From contig NZ_JAUSWJ010000001.1 of assembly GCF_030815145.1 (NCBI RefSeq), positions 62,001 to 126,000 of the forward strand: a stretch of DNA of 64,000 bases, read 5' to 3'. The DNA is from Kaistia geumhonensis. GTDB lineage: Bacteria > Pseudomonadota > Alphaproteobacteria > Rhizobiales > Kaistiaceae. Shown in pieces: positions 35,198 through 43,539 of this stretch (position 1 is its first letter; each line of letters opens with the position of its first letter). The translations under genes were made by a program, and so were the position numbers. The notes beneath the pieces were generated by a model. The model was not told where the DNA came from. It saw only the letters and a list, made by a program, of their open reading frames with translations, and searched no databases.

Positions 35198-36214
35198 ATG
35201 AAGAAACTCATCGCATCCATCGTCGCTGGTGCCGCCATGGTGGCCGGCGCCTCCGCCGCTGGTGCCGGCACGCTGGAAGACGTCAAGGCGCGTGGCGTCC
35301 TGCAGTGCGGCGTCAACCCGAGCCTGATCGGCTTCGGCGCCCCGGACGAAAAGGGCGAGTGGAGCGGTCTCGACGTCGATTTCTGCCGCGCCGTCGCCTC
35401 GGCCATCTTCAACGATCCGACCAAGGTCAAGTTCGTGCCGCTCAACGCCAAGGAGCGCTTCACGGCGCTTCAGTCTGGCGAGATCGATCTGCTGTCGCGC
35501 AACACGACCTGGACCATGTCGCGCGATTCCTCGCTCGGCCTGATGTTTGCCGGCGTGACCTATTATGACGGCCAGGGCTTCATGGTCAGGAAGTCGCTCG
35601 GCGTTTCCTCGGCGCTCGAACTGTCGGGCGCCAAGGTCTGCACGCAGACTGGCACGACGACCGAGCTCAACCTCGCCGACTATTTCCGCTCGCACAACAT
35701 GCCCTACGAGGTCGTGGCGTTCGAGAAGAACGAGGAAGTGCTTCAGGCCTACGAGGCCGGCCGCTGCGACGCCTACACGACCGACGCCTCCGGCCTTTAT
35801 GCGGAGCGCCTCAAGCTGCAGAGCCCCGACGAGCACATGATCCTGCCGGAGATCATCTCCAAGGAGCCGCTCGGACCGGCGGTTCGCCAGGGCGACGACA
35901 AGTGGTTCACGGTTGTGAAGTGGACGCTGTTCGCGCTGCTCAACGCCGAGGAACTCGGTCTCACCAAGGCCAACATCGACGAGAAGAAGACCTCCGACAA
36001 TCCGGAGATCAAGCGCTTCGTCGGCGTCGAGGGCGACTTCGGCAGCGCGATCGGCCTTACCAACGACTGGGCCTACAATGTCATCAAGGATGTCGGCAAC
36101 TACGGCGAACTGTTCGACGCCAATGTCGGTCCCTCGACCAAGCTCGGCATCGCGCGCGGTCTGAACAATCTCTGGTCGAAGGGCGGCATCCAGTACGCGC
36201 CGCCGATCCGCTGA
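35198..36214 (+). CDS. aapJ: General L-amino-acid ABC transporter substrate-binding protein
   Basis: 338-residue periplasmic binding protein of the broad-specificity Aap system. Signal peptide from the ATG at 35198 (MKKLIASIVAGAAMVAGASA, cleaved before AGAGTLEDVKARG). It has the SBP_bac_3 core with LQCGVNPSLIGFGAPDEKG, DFCRAVASAIF, LLSRNTTWTMSRD and RCDAYTTDASGLYAERL, characteristic of AapJ. It is the first gene of aapJQMP. A strong hairpin follows its stop, a common means of keeping the binding protein transcript more abundant than the permease genes. Confidence 0.95.
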   Translation: MKKLIASIVAGAAMVAGASAAGAGTLEDVKARGVLQCGVNPSLIGFGAPDEKGEWSGLDVDFCRAVASAIFNDPTKVKFVPLNAKERFTALQSGEIDLLSRNTTWTMSRDSSLGLMFAGVTYYDGQGFMVRKSLGVSSALELSGAKVCTQTGTTTELNLADYFRSHNMPYEVVAFEKNEEVLQAYEAGRCDAYTTDASGLYAERLKLQSPDEHMILPEIISKEPLGPAVRQGDDKWFTVVKWTLFALLNAEELGLTKANIDEKKTSDNPEIKRFVGVEGDFGSAIGLTNDWAYNVIKDVGNYGELFDANVGPSTKLGIARGLNNLWSKGGIQYAPPIR

Positions 36215-36229
36215 CGCCTATCGTATGAA

Positions 36230-36255
36230 GGCCGCGGGCGGCGACGCCCGCGGCC
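36230..36255 (+). repeat. Intercistronic stem-loop between aapJ and aapQ
   Basis: Perfect 10-bp GC stem GGCCGCGGGC/GCCCGCGGCC with a 6-nt loop, 16 nt after the aapJ stop. No T-run follows, so it more likely stabilises the aapJ mRNA end or partly attenuates the operon than terminates it. Confidence 0.6.
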
Positions 36256-36345
36256 GACATCCGGCGCCGATACCGGGCAGCAAGACCCGGCCGCGCGGAT
36301 GGGGCGCAATCGCCAGAGCGGCCGGGTTCCGGCCCGAGAGGGGAT

Positions 36346-37563
36346 ATGGCATCAGGCGGACAGGATGCGGGCCGGAAGGCCGGACGAGCGGCCGGCTTCA
36401 TCAACAATCCCGAGGTCAGGGGCGTTCTCTTCCAGATCGCCTTTCTCGTGGTGCTCGGCTGGCTTGCCTACGACATCATCGAGAACACGGCGCGCAATCT
36501 CCAGAAGGCCAACATCGCCTCGGGCTTCGGCTTCCTGGACCGCACGGCCGGCTTCGGCATCGTCCAGGCGCTGATCGACTACAACGAGGCGCGGTCCTAT
36601 GGGCGGGCGCTGCTTGTCGGCCTGCTCAATACGCTGCTCGTCGCTGGCCTCGGAATCCTGCTCGCCACCGCGCTCGGCTTCCTCGTCGGCGTCGCCCGTC
36701 TCTCGTCCAACTGGCTGGTCGCCCGCATCGCGACCGCCTATGTCGAGATCATCCGCAACATCCCGCTGCTGCTGCAACTCTTCTTCTGGTATTTCGCCGT
36801 GCTCCGCTCGGTGCCGGGCATGCGCGAGAAATGGTCCTTTCTCGGCGTCTTCCACATCAATATCGGCGGCCTGCACATTCCCCGGCCCGTCTTCGCCGAC
36901 GGCGCGGCGCTGGTCGGCGCGGCGCTGCTCATCGGCATTCTGGCCGCGCTGATCGTCGTGCGCTGGGGGCGGAAGCGCCTCGACGCGACGGGCCAGGCGC
37001 CGCCGTCCGGCTGGATCAGCCTCGCGCTCGTCGTCGGCCTGCCGCTCGTCGTGTTCTTCCTCGCCGGACGGCCGATTTCCTTCGACGTTCCGGTCTTCAA
37101 CGAACAGGGACCGCTGCTGCGGCGGGGCTTCCAGGCCGGCTCGGGCCTCACGGTCATCCCCGAATTCTTCGGGCTGCTGATTGCGCTGTCGATCTACACC
37201 GCGGCCTATATCGCGGAAGTCGTCCGCGCCGGCATCCGCGCGGTCAACGAAGGCCAGACGGAGGCGGCGCATTCGCTCGGCCTGCGCCAGGGCCAGACGC
37301 TGCGCTACGTGATCGTGCCGCAGGCGATGCGCGTGATCATCCCGCCGCTCACCAACCAGTATCTGAACCTGACCAAGAACTCGTCGCTGGCCGTCGCGGT
37401 CGCCTATCCCGATCTCGTCTCGGTCGGCGGCACGGTGCTCAACCAGACCGGCCAGGCCGTCGAGATGGTCAGCATCTGGATGATCTTCTATCTCGGCCTC
37501 AGCCTCCTGACCTCCTATGTCATGAACGTCTGGAACCGGCGCGTCGCGCTGGTGGAGCGGTGA
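36346..37563 (+). CDS. aapQ: General L-amino-acid ABC transporter permease AapQ
   Basis: 405-residue inner-membrane permease of the HisMQ type with an expanded helix set. N-terminal NNPEVRGVLFQIAFLVVLGW is typical of AapQ; VEIIRNIPLLLQLFFWYF and the EAA loop EAAHSLGLRQGQTLRYVIVPQAMR contact the ATPase. TKNSSLAVAVAYPDLVSVGG is also AapQ-like. The ATG at 36346 is preceded by AGAGGGG. aapM begins 4 nt after its stop. Confidence 0.95.
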   Translation: MASGGQDAGRKAGRAAGFINNPEVRGVLFQIAFLVVLGWLAYDIIENTARNLQKANIASGFGFLDRTAGFGIVQALIDYNEARSYGRALLVGLLNTLLVAGLGILLATALGFLVGVARLSSNWLVARIATAYVEIIRNIPLLLQLFFWYFAVLRSVPGMREKWSFLGVFHINIGGLHIPRPVFADGAALVGAALLIGILAALIVVRWGRKRLDATGQAPPSGWISLALVVGLPLVVFFLAGRPISFDVPVFNEQGPLLRRGFQAGSGLTVIPEFFGLLIALSIYTAAYIAEVVRAGIRAVNEGQTEAAHSLGLRQGQTLRYVIVPQAMRVIIPPLTNQYLNLTKNSSLAVAVAYPDLVSVGGTVLNQTGQAVEMVSIWMIFYLGLSLLTSYVMNVWNRRVALVER

Positions 37564-37567
37564 GTCG

Positions 37568-38911
37568 ATGAGCGACACCGCCGCCCCCGCCAGCTACGTG
37601 CGCGAACAGATCATCGCCGAGCGACCGGCGCCGCCGAGCACGGTCGGCGCCGTCGGCTGGGCGCGGACCAACCTCTTTTCCAGCCCCTTCAACACCGTCC
37701 TGACGATCCTCGCCGCGGCGTTCATCGTCTGGTGCCTGGTGCCGGTGATCCGCTTCACGATCGTCGACGCGGTCTGGACCGGCGACGACCGCGCCGCCTG
37801 CGCGCAGGCGACCGGAGCGTGCTGGGCCTATGTGAAGGCCTATCTGCCGCAGTTCATCTACGGCCGCTATCCGATCCCGGAGCGCTGGCGCGTCGACATC
37901 GTCTTCCTGCTGCTCGTCCTGATGCTGGTGCCGATGCTGATCCCGCGCGTGCCGTGGAAGCGTCTCAACGCCATCCTGCTCCTGACGGCCTATCCGCTCG
38001 CGGCCTTCGTGCTGTTGACGGGCGGCGGCCTCGGCTATCGCGGCAGTTTCCTGCCCGCCGAGATCGTGGCGCCGGGACCGCTCCGCTTTGCCATCGAATT
38101 CGCGCTGGTCGCCGGGGCGGTGCTGCTGGCCATGGGTTTCGTCAGCTGGCTGACGGGCAGCCCGGCGGCACAGTCGGGATCCGGCATCGCCGTCGTCATC
38201 GGCGGGCTCGCCGTCGTCTTCCTCGTCACCGGCTTCGATTTCGGGCTCGTTCCGGTCGAGACGTCGAACTGGGGCGGCTTGCTGGTCACGCTCGTCGTCG
38301 CCGTCACCGGCATGGTGGCGTCGCTGCCGCTCGCCGTGGGGCTGGCGCTCGGACGGCGCTCCAGCATGCCGGTCGTGCGGACGGCGTCGATCGCCTTCAT
38401 CGAGTTCTGGCGCGGCGTGCCGCTGATCACCGTGCTCTTCATGGCCTCGGTGATGCTGCCGCTCTTCCTTCCCGACGGCGTCACCTTCGACAAGCTGCTG
38501 CGCGCGCTGGTCGGCGTGGCGCTGTTCGAGGCGGCCTATCTGGCGGAGGTGATCCGCGGCGGCCTGCAGGCGATCCCGCGCGGGCAATACGAAGGCGCGA
38601 TGGCGCTCGGCCTCGGTTTCTGGCAGCGGATGCGCCTCGTGATCCTGCCGCAGGCCCTGAGGCTGGTCATTCCCGGCATCGTCGGATCGTTCATCTCGCT
38701 CTTCAAGGACACGACGCTGGTGGCGATCATCGGCCTCTTCGATCTGCTCGGGCAGATCCAGGCCTCCGCCAACGACGCCAAATGGGCATCGCCCGTCACC
38801 GGCATCACCGGCTATATCTTTGCGGCCATGGTGTTCTGGGCATTCTGCTTCGCGATGTCCCGCTATGCCGCGTTCACCGAAAGGCGGCTCGACAGAGGCC
38901 GCCGCCGATAA
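37568..38911 (+). CDS. aapM: General L-amino-acid ABC transporter permease AapM
   Basis: 447-residue permease, somewhat longer than the usual 380-400 residues of AapM; the extra length lies in a mid-protein helical region (about residues 100-220). Landmarks are [18 protein letters not shown], the [21 protein letters not shown] segment and the EAA loop [21 protein letters not shown], then [18 protein letters not shown]. It pairs with AapQ to form the membrane channel. Confidence 0.94.
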   Translation: MSDTAAPASYVREQIIAERPAPPSTVGAVGWARTNLFSSPFNTVLTILAAAFIVWCLVPVIRFTIVDAVWTGDDRAACAQATGACWAYVKAYLPQFIYGRYPIPERWRVDIVFLLLVLMLVPMLIPRVPWKRLNAILLLTAYPLAAFVLLTGGGLGYRGSFLPAEIVAPGPLRFAIEFALVAGAVLLAMGFVSWLTGSPAAQSGSGIAVVIGGLAVVFLVTGFDFGLVPVETSNWGGLLVTLVVAVTGMVASLPLAVGLALGRRSSMPVVRTASIAFIEFWRGVPLITVLFMASVMLPLFLPDGVTFDKLLRALVGVALFEAAYLAEVIRGGLQAIPRGQYEGAMALGLGFWQRMRLVILPQALRLVIPGIVGSFISLFKDTTLVAIIGLFDLLGQIQASANDAKWASPVTGITGYIFAAMVFWAFCFAMSRYAAFTERRLDRGRRR

Positions 38912-38931
38912 GGCTGTCACAAGGGGATTCC

Positions 38932-39729
38932 ATGTCCGAGACCCTCTCGTCCGAAATCGAGGCCAAGCCGCCGCGGCTCACCGTCTCGGCCACCGACACC
39001 GCCGTCGAGATGGTCGACGTCAACAAGTGGTTCGGCGAATTCCACGTGCTGCGCGACATCAACCTCAAGGTGATGCGCGGCGAGCGCATCGTCGTGGCCG
39101 GGCCTTCGGGCTCGGGCAAGTCGACGATGATCCGCTGCATCAACCGCCTGGAGGAACACCAGAAGGGCAAGATCGTCGTCGACGGCATCGAGCTCACCAA
39201 CGATCTGAAGCGCATCGACGAGGTGCGGCGCGAGGTCGGCATGGTGTTCCAGCACTTCAACCTGTTTCCGCATCTGACGATCCTCGAGAACTGCACGCTG
39301 GCGCTCATCCATGTCCGCAAGATGCCGAAGGCCGAGGCGGAAGAGGTGGCGATGCACTATCTGCGGCGGGTGAAGATCCCCGAGCAGGCGGCGAAATATC
39401 CGGGCCAGCTCTCGGGCGGCCAGCAGCAGCGCGTCGCCATCGCGCGTTCGCTCTGCATGAATCCGCGCGTCATGCTGTTCGACGAGCCGACCTCGGCGCT
39501 CGATCCCGAGATGATCAAGGAAGTGCTCGACGTGATGGTCGGCCTCGCCATGGAGGGCATGACCATGATCTGCGTGACGCACGAAATGGGCTTCGCGCGT
39601 CAGGTCGCCAACCGCGTCATCTTCATGGATGGCGGACAGATCATCGAGCAGGCCGACCCGGAGACCTTCTTCACCAATCCGCAGCACGAGCGGACCAAGC
39701 TGTTCCTCAGCCAGATCCTGCATCACTGA
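38932..39729 (+). CDS. aapP: General L-amino-acid ABC transporter ATPase AapP
   Basis: 265-residue ABC ATPase. Walker [11 protein letters not shown]-loop [11 protein letters not shown], signature [15 protein letters not shown], Walker [15 protein letters not shown] and switch His in [11 protein letters not shown] are all intact. A non-conserved N-terminal extension of about 25 residues precedes the domain. ATG at 38932 follows AAGGGG. It ends the operon; its stop lies in a small palindrome shared with the convergent gntP-type gene. Confidence 0.96.
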   Translation: MSETLSSEIEAKPPRLTVSATDTAVEMVDVNKWFGEFHVLRDINLKVMRGERIVVAGPSGSGKSTMIRCINRLEEHQKGKIVVDGIELTNDLKRIDEVRREVGMVFQHFNLFPHLTILENCTLALIHVRKMPKAEAEEVAMHYLRRVKIPEQAAKYPGQLSGGQQQRVAIARSLCMNPRVMLFDEPTSALDPEMIKEVLDVMVGLAMEGMTMICVTHEMGFARQVANRVIFMDGGQIIEQADPETFFTNPQHERTKLFLSQILHH

Positions 39730-39745
39730 GGAAAGCGCTCCTCAG
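39726..39745. repeat. Inverted repeat spanning the convergent stops of aapP and the GntP permease gene
   Basis: CTGAGGA/TCCTCAG with loop AAGCGC. Both stop codons lie in the arms. No T-run on either side; a weak bidirectional end signal at best. Confidence 0.4.
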
Positions 39746-41205
39746 AACGATCCGAACAGCGAGCCGAGCAGGATCACGGCGATCAGCGCCAGGATCGCGC
39801 CGACGATCGCCACCATGACGATGTCGCGGTAGCTGTCCTTCGGCGTCACGCCGCAGACGGCGAGCAGCGTCACCACTGCGCCGCTATGCGGCAGGCTGTC
39901 GAGCGTGCCCGCGCTCATGACGGCGACGCGGTGCAGCAGCGACGGATCGATGCCGAGTTCGGCCGCGAGCTTGAGATAGGTGCCGCCCAGCGCGTCGAGC
40001 GCGATGGTGAGGCCGCCGGACGCCGAGCCGGTGAGCGCGGCGAGGATGTTGGTCGCCACCGCCATCGAGACGAGCGGGCCGCCGCCGATCGACAGCACCC
40101 AGTCGCGCACCAGCGCGAAGGCGGGGAGGGCGGCGACCACCGCGCCGAAGCCGACAAGGCTCGCGACGCCCATGATGGGCAGCACCGAGGCATTGGCGCC
40201 GGCATCCATGGTCTCGCGCAGCTTCGGCAGGCGGCGCCTGTTGAGAGCCACCGTCGCGACGATCGCCACGAACAGCGCCACCGCGACCGACCAGACGCCG
40301 CTCACAGCCGCCAGCGAAATGCCGCCCCAGCGCGGCTCGGCGAGGAAGGCGAAATCGAGCCGCGGCAGGACGACGAAGGACATCAGCAGATTGACGAGAA
40401 TGACGAGCACGAGCGGCAGCGCGGCGATGGCGATCGGCGGGTGGTCCGCGCTCTGATGGCCATGGGCGATCTCGGCCGGATCGAATTCGCGCGCCGTCGT
40501 CGCCCTCTCGCGCAGGACCGGATCGGCGAGGTCTGGGGCGGCGGCGCCGACGACACCGCCGAAACCCTCTCCCGCGCGCCGTGCCTTGCCCTCCTGCATC
40601 GCGAGCCACCAGAGGCCGAAACCGAGCATGATCGCCGAGGCGATGATGCCGAGGCCGGGCGCTGCGAAGGGCGTCGTGCCGAAGAACGGCATCGGGATCG
40701 CGTTCTGGATCGCCGGTGTGCCGGGCAGGGCCATCATGGTGAAGGTGAAGGTGCCCAGCGCGATCGCGGGAGCCATCAGCCGGCGCGGTATGTCCGCCGA
40801 CCGGAACAGCGCCTCGGCCATCGGCGCGATCACGAACAGAGCGACGAAGAGGCTGACGCCGCCATAGGTGACGATGGCGCCGGCGAGGACGACGGCCAGA
40901 ACCGCGCGTCCCGTGCCGAGCTTCTCGGTCATGAATTCGGCGATGGTGGCGACGGCGCCGCTGTCCTCCATGAGCTTGCCGAACAACGCGCCGAGCAGGA
41001 AGAGCGGGAAGAACTGGCCGATGAACAGTGCGGCGCTTCCCATGAAGGTCTGCGTCCAGTGCGCCAGCAGGGGCTCGCCCGAGAAGAGCGCCGCGATGAG
41101 CGCCGCGGCGGGGGCCAGCAGCAGGACGCTCCAGCCGCGATAGGCGAGGAAGACCAGCAGGCCGAGCCCGCAGAGAATGCCGACCAGCCCCAGCGCGAGG
41201 CCCAT
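39742..41205 (-). CDS. GntP-family permease
   Basis: 487-residue secondary transporter with about twelve to thirteen helices. Family signatures: GKLMEDSGAVATIAEFM near the N-terminus, GGVSLFVALFVIAPMAEALFR, GASASG-like GSASGGLTIALDAL and MSAGTLDSLPHSGAVVTLL near the C-terminus. The family imports gluconate and related hydroxy acids; hydroxybutyrate-linked members also exist. The ATG at 41205 overlaps the TGA of the patatin gene (TGATG), so the two are co-translated. That link suggests a substrate tied to lipid or polyester breakdown rather than gluconate; this is inference. Confidence 0.88.
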   Translation of the reverse strand: MGLALGLVGILCGLGLLVFLAYRGWSVLLLAPAAALIAALFSGEPLLAHWTQTFMGSAALFIGQFFPLFLLGALFGKLMEDSGAVATIAEFMTEKLGTGRAVLAVVLAGAIVTYGGVSLFVALFVIAPMAEALFRSADIPRRLMAPAIALGTFTFTMMALPGTPAIQNAIPMPFFGTTPFAAPGLGIIASAIMLGFGLWWLAMQEGKARRAGEGFGGVVGAAAPDLADPVLRERATTAREFDPAEIAHGHQSADHPPIAIAALPLVLVILVNLLMSFVVLPRLDFAFLAEPRWGGISLAAVSGVWSVAVALFVAIVATVALNRRRLPKLRETMDAGANASVLPIMGVASLVGFGAVVAALPAFALVRDWVLSIGGGPLVSMAVATNILAALTGSASGGLTIALDALGGTYLKLAAELGIDPSLLHRVAVMSAGTLDSLPHSGAVVTLLAVCGVTPKDSYRDIVMVAIVGAILALIAVILLGSLFGSF

Positions 41206-42326
41206 CACACGCCCTCCAGCAGGCGATCGAGATCGAGCGTCGAGCGCTTGCCGATCTCGTCGCCGTTGATCGCGAGGAAGTCGGATGCGGACTTGGAGCC
41301 CTCCTCGCGCAGCATGGAGAGGAACGGCCATTCGGCGTTCAGCTTGGAGGAATAGCCGAGCGTCGACATGATCTCGTTGCGCACCATGTGGATACGCATC
41401 CTCGCCCATTGCGCGCCTTCGCTGTGGCCGGGATCGGCGACCTGCCGCAGCATGGCGATCATGCGCAGCTCCTTCAGCAGCACCGCGTTGAACGAGACCT
41501 CGTTCAGGCGGTTCATGATGTCGCGCGCGGTTTCGGGCGTTCCGCGCCGCTCGACCGGATTGATCGGTATGAGGATCGTGTCGTTCGACTGGCACTCGCG
41601 CACCAGCGGCGTGATGGTCGGGTTGCCGGAATAGCCGCCGTCCCAGTAGCTCTCGCCGTCGATTTCCACCGCCTGGAACAGGGTCGGCAGGCAGGCCGAG
41701 GCGAGCAGGACGTCGGGCGTGATCTCGGCATTGCGGAAGACGCGGCCGCGCCCGGTGCGCACATTGGTGGCGGTGATGAAGACGCGGATGGGCGAGACCT
41801 TCAGCGCCTCGAAATCGATCGCCTCCTCCAGCAGGCCGCGCAGCGGATTGCGGCCCGTGGGATTGAAGTCATAGGGCGAGAACAGACGGGACATCATGTC
41901 CATCGTCACGAACAGCGGCGAGTGATCGAGGGTCCAGCGGCCGAGGAGCACGTCGAGCGGGCCGCGCTGGAACGGGCTGAACTGCGCCGCATCGGCGACG
42001 CTGCGCCAATAGGCATCGAGAGCCGCGCGGGCGCCGGCGACGCCGCCCTTCGCGAAGCCGGCCGCCATCACGGCCGCGTTCATGGCCCCGGCCGATGTTC
42101 CCGAAACGCCGTCGATCGTGAAGCGCTCGTCCTGCAGCAGGCGATCCAGCACGCCCCAGGTGAAGGCGCCATGCGAGCCGCCGCCCTGGAGAGCGAGATC
42201 GATGAGGATGGGTCCCTCGGCCGGCGCGCTGCCGGCGTCGCGGCCTTCCGGCGCTGCACTGTCCGCCTTCTCGGCGTCCGCGGGTTTCGTCCGGGGTCGC
42301 GTGTTCCTGGCCATGCCGGCTCCCAT
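41205..42326 (-). CDS. Patatin-like phospholipase/esterase
   Basis: 373-residue serine acyl hydrolase with a Ser-Asp dyad. The oxyanion loop is LQGGGSHGAF (Gly48-Gly50), the nucleophile Ser78 lies in GTSAG, and the catalytic Asp is in DGGYSGNP near residue 228. The first 38 residues are a charged, probably disordered tail. No signal peptide, so cytosolic. ATG at 42326 has GGAG 4 nt upstream; ATG at 42314 with GGGAG is equally possible. It is coupled to the GntP permease and divergent from an AraC regulator, which may control both. Relatives of this type occur near polyhydroxybutyrate metabolism genes in Hyphomicrobiales. Confidence 0.87.
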   Translation of the reverse strand: MGAGMARNTRPRTKPADAEKADSAAPEGRDAGSAPAEGPILIDLALQGGGSHGAFTWGVLDRLLQDERFTIDGVSGTSAGAMNAAVMAAGFAKGGVAGARAALDAYWRSVADAAQFSPFQRGPLDVLLGRWTLDHSPLFVTMDMMSRLFSPYDFNPTGRNPLRGLLEEAIDFEALKVSPIRVFITATNVRTGRGRVFRNAEITPDVLLASACLPTLFQAVEIDGESYWDGGYSGNPTITPLVRECQSNDTILIPINPVERRGTPETARDIMNRLNEVSFNAVLLKELRMIAMLRQVADPGHSEGAQWARMRIHMVRNEIMSTLGYSSKLNAEWPFLSMLREEGSKSASDFLAINGDEIGKRSTLDLDRLLEGV

Positions 42327-42344
42327 CCGCTCCGATTGTGCAAA

Positions 42345-42445
42345 ACTACACGATGCCTCGCCTGTCCGCATGACACGCGCTATGCCGGACGCGATTCCGG
42401 CGTGCTCTTCGGCCTTTTTTGCGACTTTGTCGCAGCGGGTGTAGT
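42345..42445. repeat. Widely spaced inverted half-sites ACTACAC ... GTGTAGT in the patatin/AraC divergent region
   Basis: 7-bp arms at 42345-42351 and 42439-42445, one next to each divergent gene start. Placement fits two inverted sites for the adjacent AraC-type regulator, but a 7-bp match is weak evidence. Confidence 0.3.
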
Positions 42446-42480
42446 GTCGCCGGAGGTCGCGGGCATCGGGGGTTCGCACC

Positions 42481-43527
42481 ATGGGCATGGCCGTTCCCTT
42501 AGGGGAAGTTTCGTCGACGCTGCCATCTGGCAAGGTCGAGCCGATTCGGATCGTCACGAAGGAACTCGCGCTCGCCGAGCAGTTCGAGGCGTGGCGGGAC
42601 TTCATGTCGGCTGCGATCGACATCGAACTCCCCACCGACACCGACGATGGCTTCGACGCGGAGCAGGAGGTCTGGAACCTCGGCAGCATGGCGCTGGCGC
42701 GGGCCCGCATGCCTGGCGGCGAGCGGGTCTGGCATCATCTCGATCGCCATCCGCTCGATCACTGGTGTCTCGTACTGGTGATCCCGGACCGGGCGCGGTC
42801 CGCAGAGCCCGAGCTCTTCCTCCGCTCGCTCGCCCGTCCCTTCGAGGGGTATGGCAACGGCGCCGAGACCGTCGTCAGTCTCTATGTGCCGCGCGATCTC
42901 TTCCGCAGTGGCGCCGCGACGCTCGACCGGCTCGACAACATGATTCCGTCCGGTCCGCTCTCCGCGCTCCTCGCGGACTACGTTCTCAGCCTGTCGCGCC
43001 GGTTGCCGGAATTGCCGCCGGAGGCATTTCCGGCGGTGATCGAAGCGACGCGCGAAATGATCGGCGCCTGCCTGCTGCCGAGTGCCGACCGCCTTGAGGC
43101 GGCCAACGACGTTCTGGCAGCCTCACTGGTCGATCGCGCCCGGCGCATCGTCAACCAGCATCTCGGCGCCTTCGCGTTCGGTCCGGTGCAGCTCGGCCGC
43201 ATGCTGGGCGTGTCGCGCTCCCGGCTGTATCGCCTGTTCGAGCCGCTCGGCGGCGTCACGGCCTATATCCGCCGCCAGCGGCTGCTCGCCGCGCATCGTG
43301 CGCTTCTCGATCCGCTGGAGACGAGCGCCATCGTGGCGATCGCCGAGCGGGTCGGCTTCCCGGACGCCTCCGCCTTCAGCCGTGCCTTCCGCGCCGAGTT
43401 CGGCTACAGCCCGAGCCAGGCCCGCGCCGCGCTTGCGCGGAGGACGGCGGCGCCGAGCATGCGCCGGCCCGGCATGGGTCCCGGCGGGTCTTCGCTCGGC
43501 GACATCCTGAACCGCATCGGCGCCTGA
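42481..43527 (+). CDS. AraC-family transcriptional regulator
   Basis: 348 residues. The N-terminal 210 residues match the AraC-binding-like (NphR/FeaR-type) fold with EQFEAWRDFM, LDHWCLVLVIPD and SLYVPRDLF. The C-terminal AraC HTH has QLGRMLGVSRSRLYRLFEPLGGV and, in the second helix pair, IAERVGFPDASAFSRAFRAEFGYSPSQAR. Divergent from the patatin-GntP operon by about 150 nt, hence its probable regulator. The effector is unknown. Start is ATG at 42481 or two codons later. Confidence 0.9.
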   Translation: MGMAVPLGEVSSTLPSGKVEPIRIVTKELALAEQFEAWRDFMSAAIDIELPTDTDDGFDAEQEVWNLGSMALARARMPGGERVWHHLDRHPLDHWCLVLVIPDRARSAEPELFLRSLARPFEGYGNGAETVVSLYVPRDLFRSGAATLDRLDNMIPSGPLSALLADYVLSLSRRLPELPPEAFPAVIEATREMIGACLLPSADRLEAANDVLAASLVDRARRIVNQHLGAFAFGPVQLGRMLGVSRSRLYRLFEPLGGVTAYIRRQRLLAAHRALLDPLETSAIVAIAERVGFPDASAFSRAFRAEFGYSPSQARAALARRTAAPSMRRPGMGPGGSSLGDILNRIGA

Positions 43528-43539
43528 TCGCGCGAGACG

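Noticed and set aside
42415-42433. T-run and GCGAC-TTT-GTCGC hairpin before the AraC gene, at first sight a terminator
   Set aside because: The T-run precedes the stem on the plus strand and reads as A-run after it on the minus strand, so it works in neither direction.
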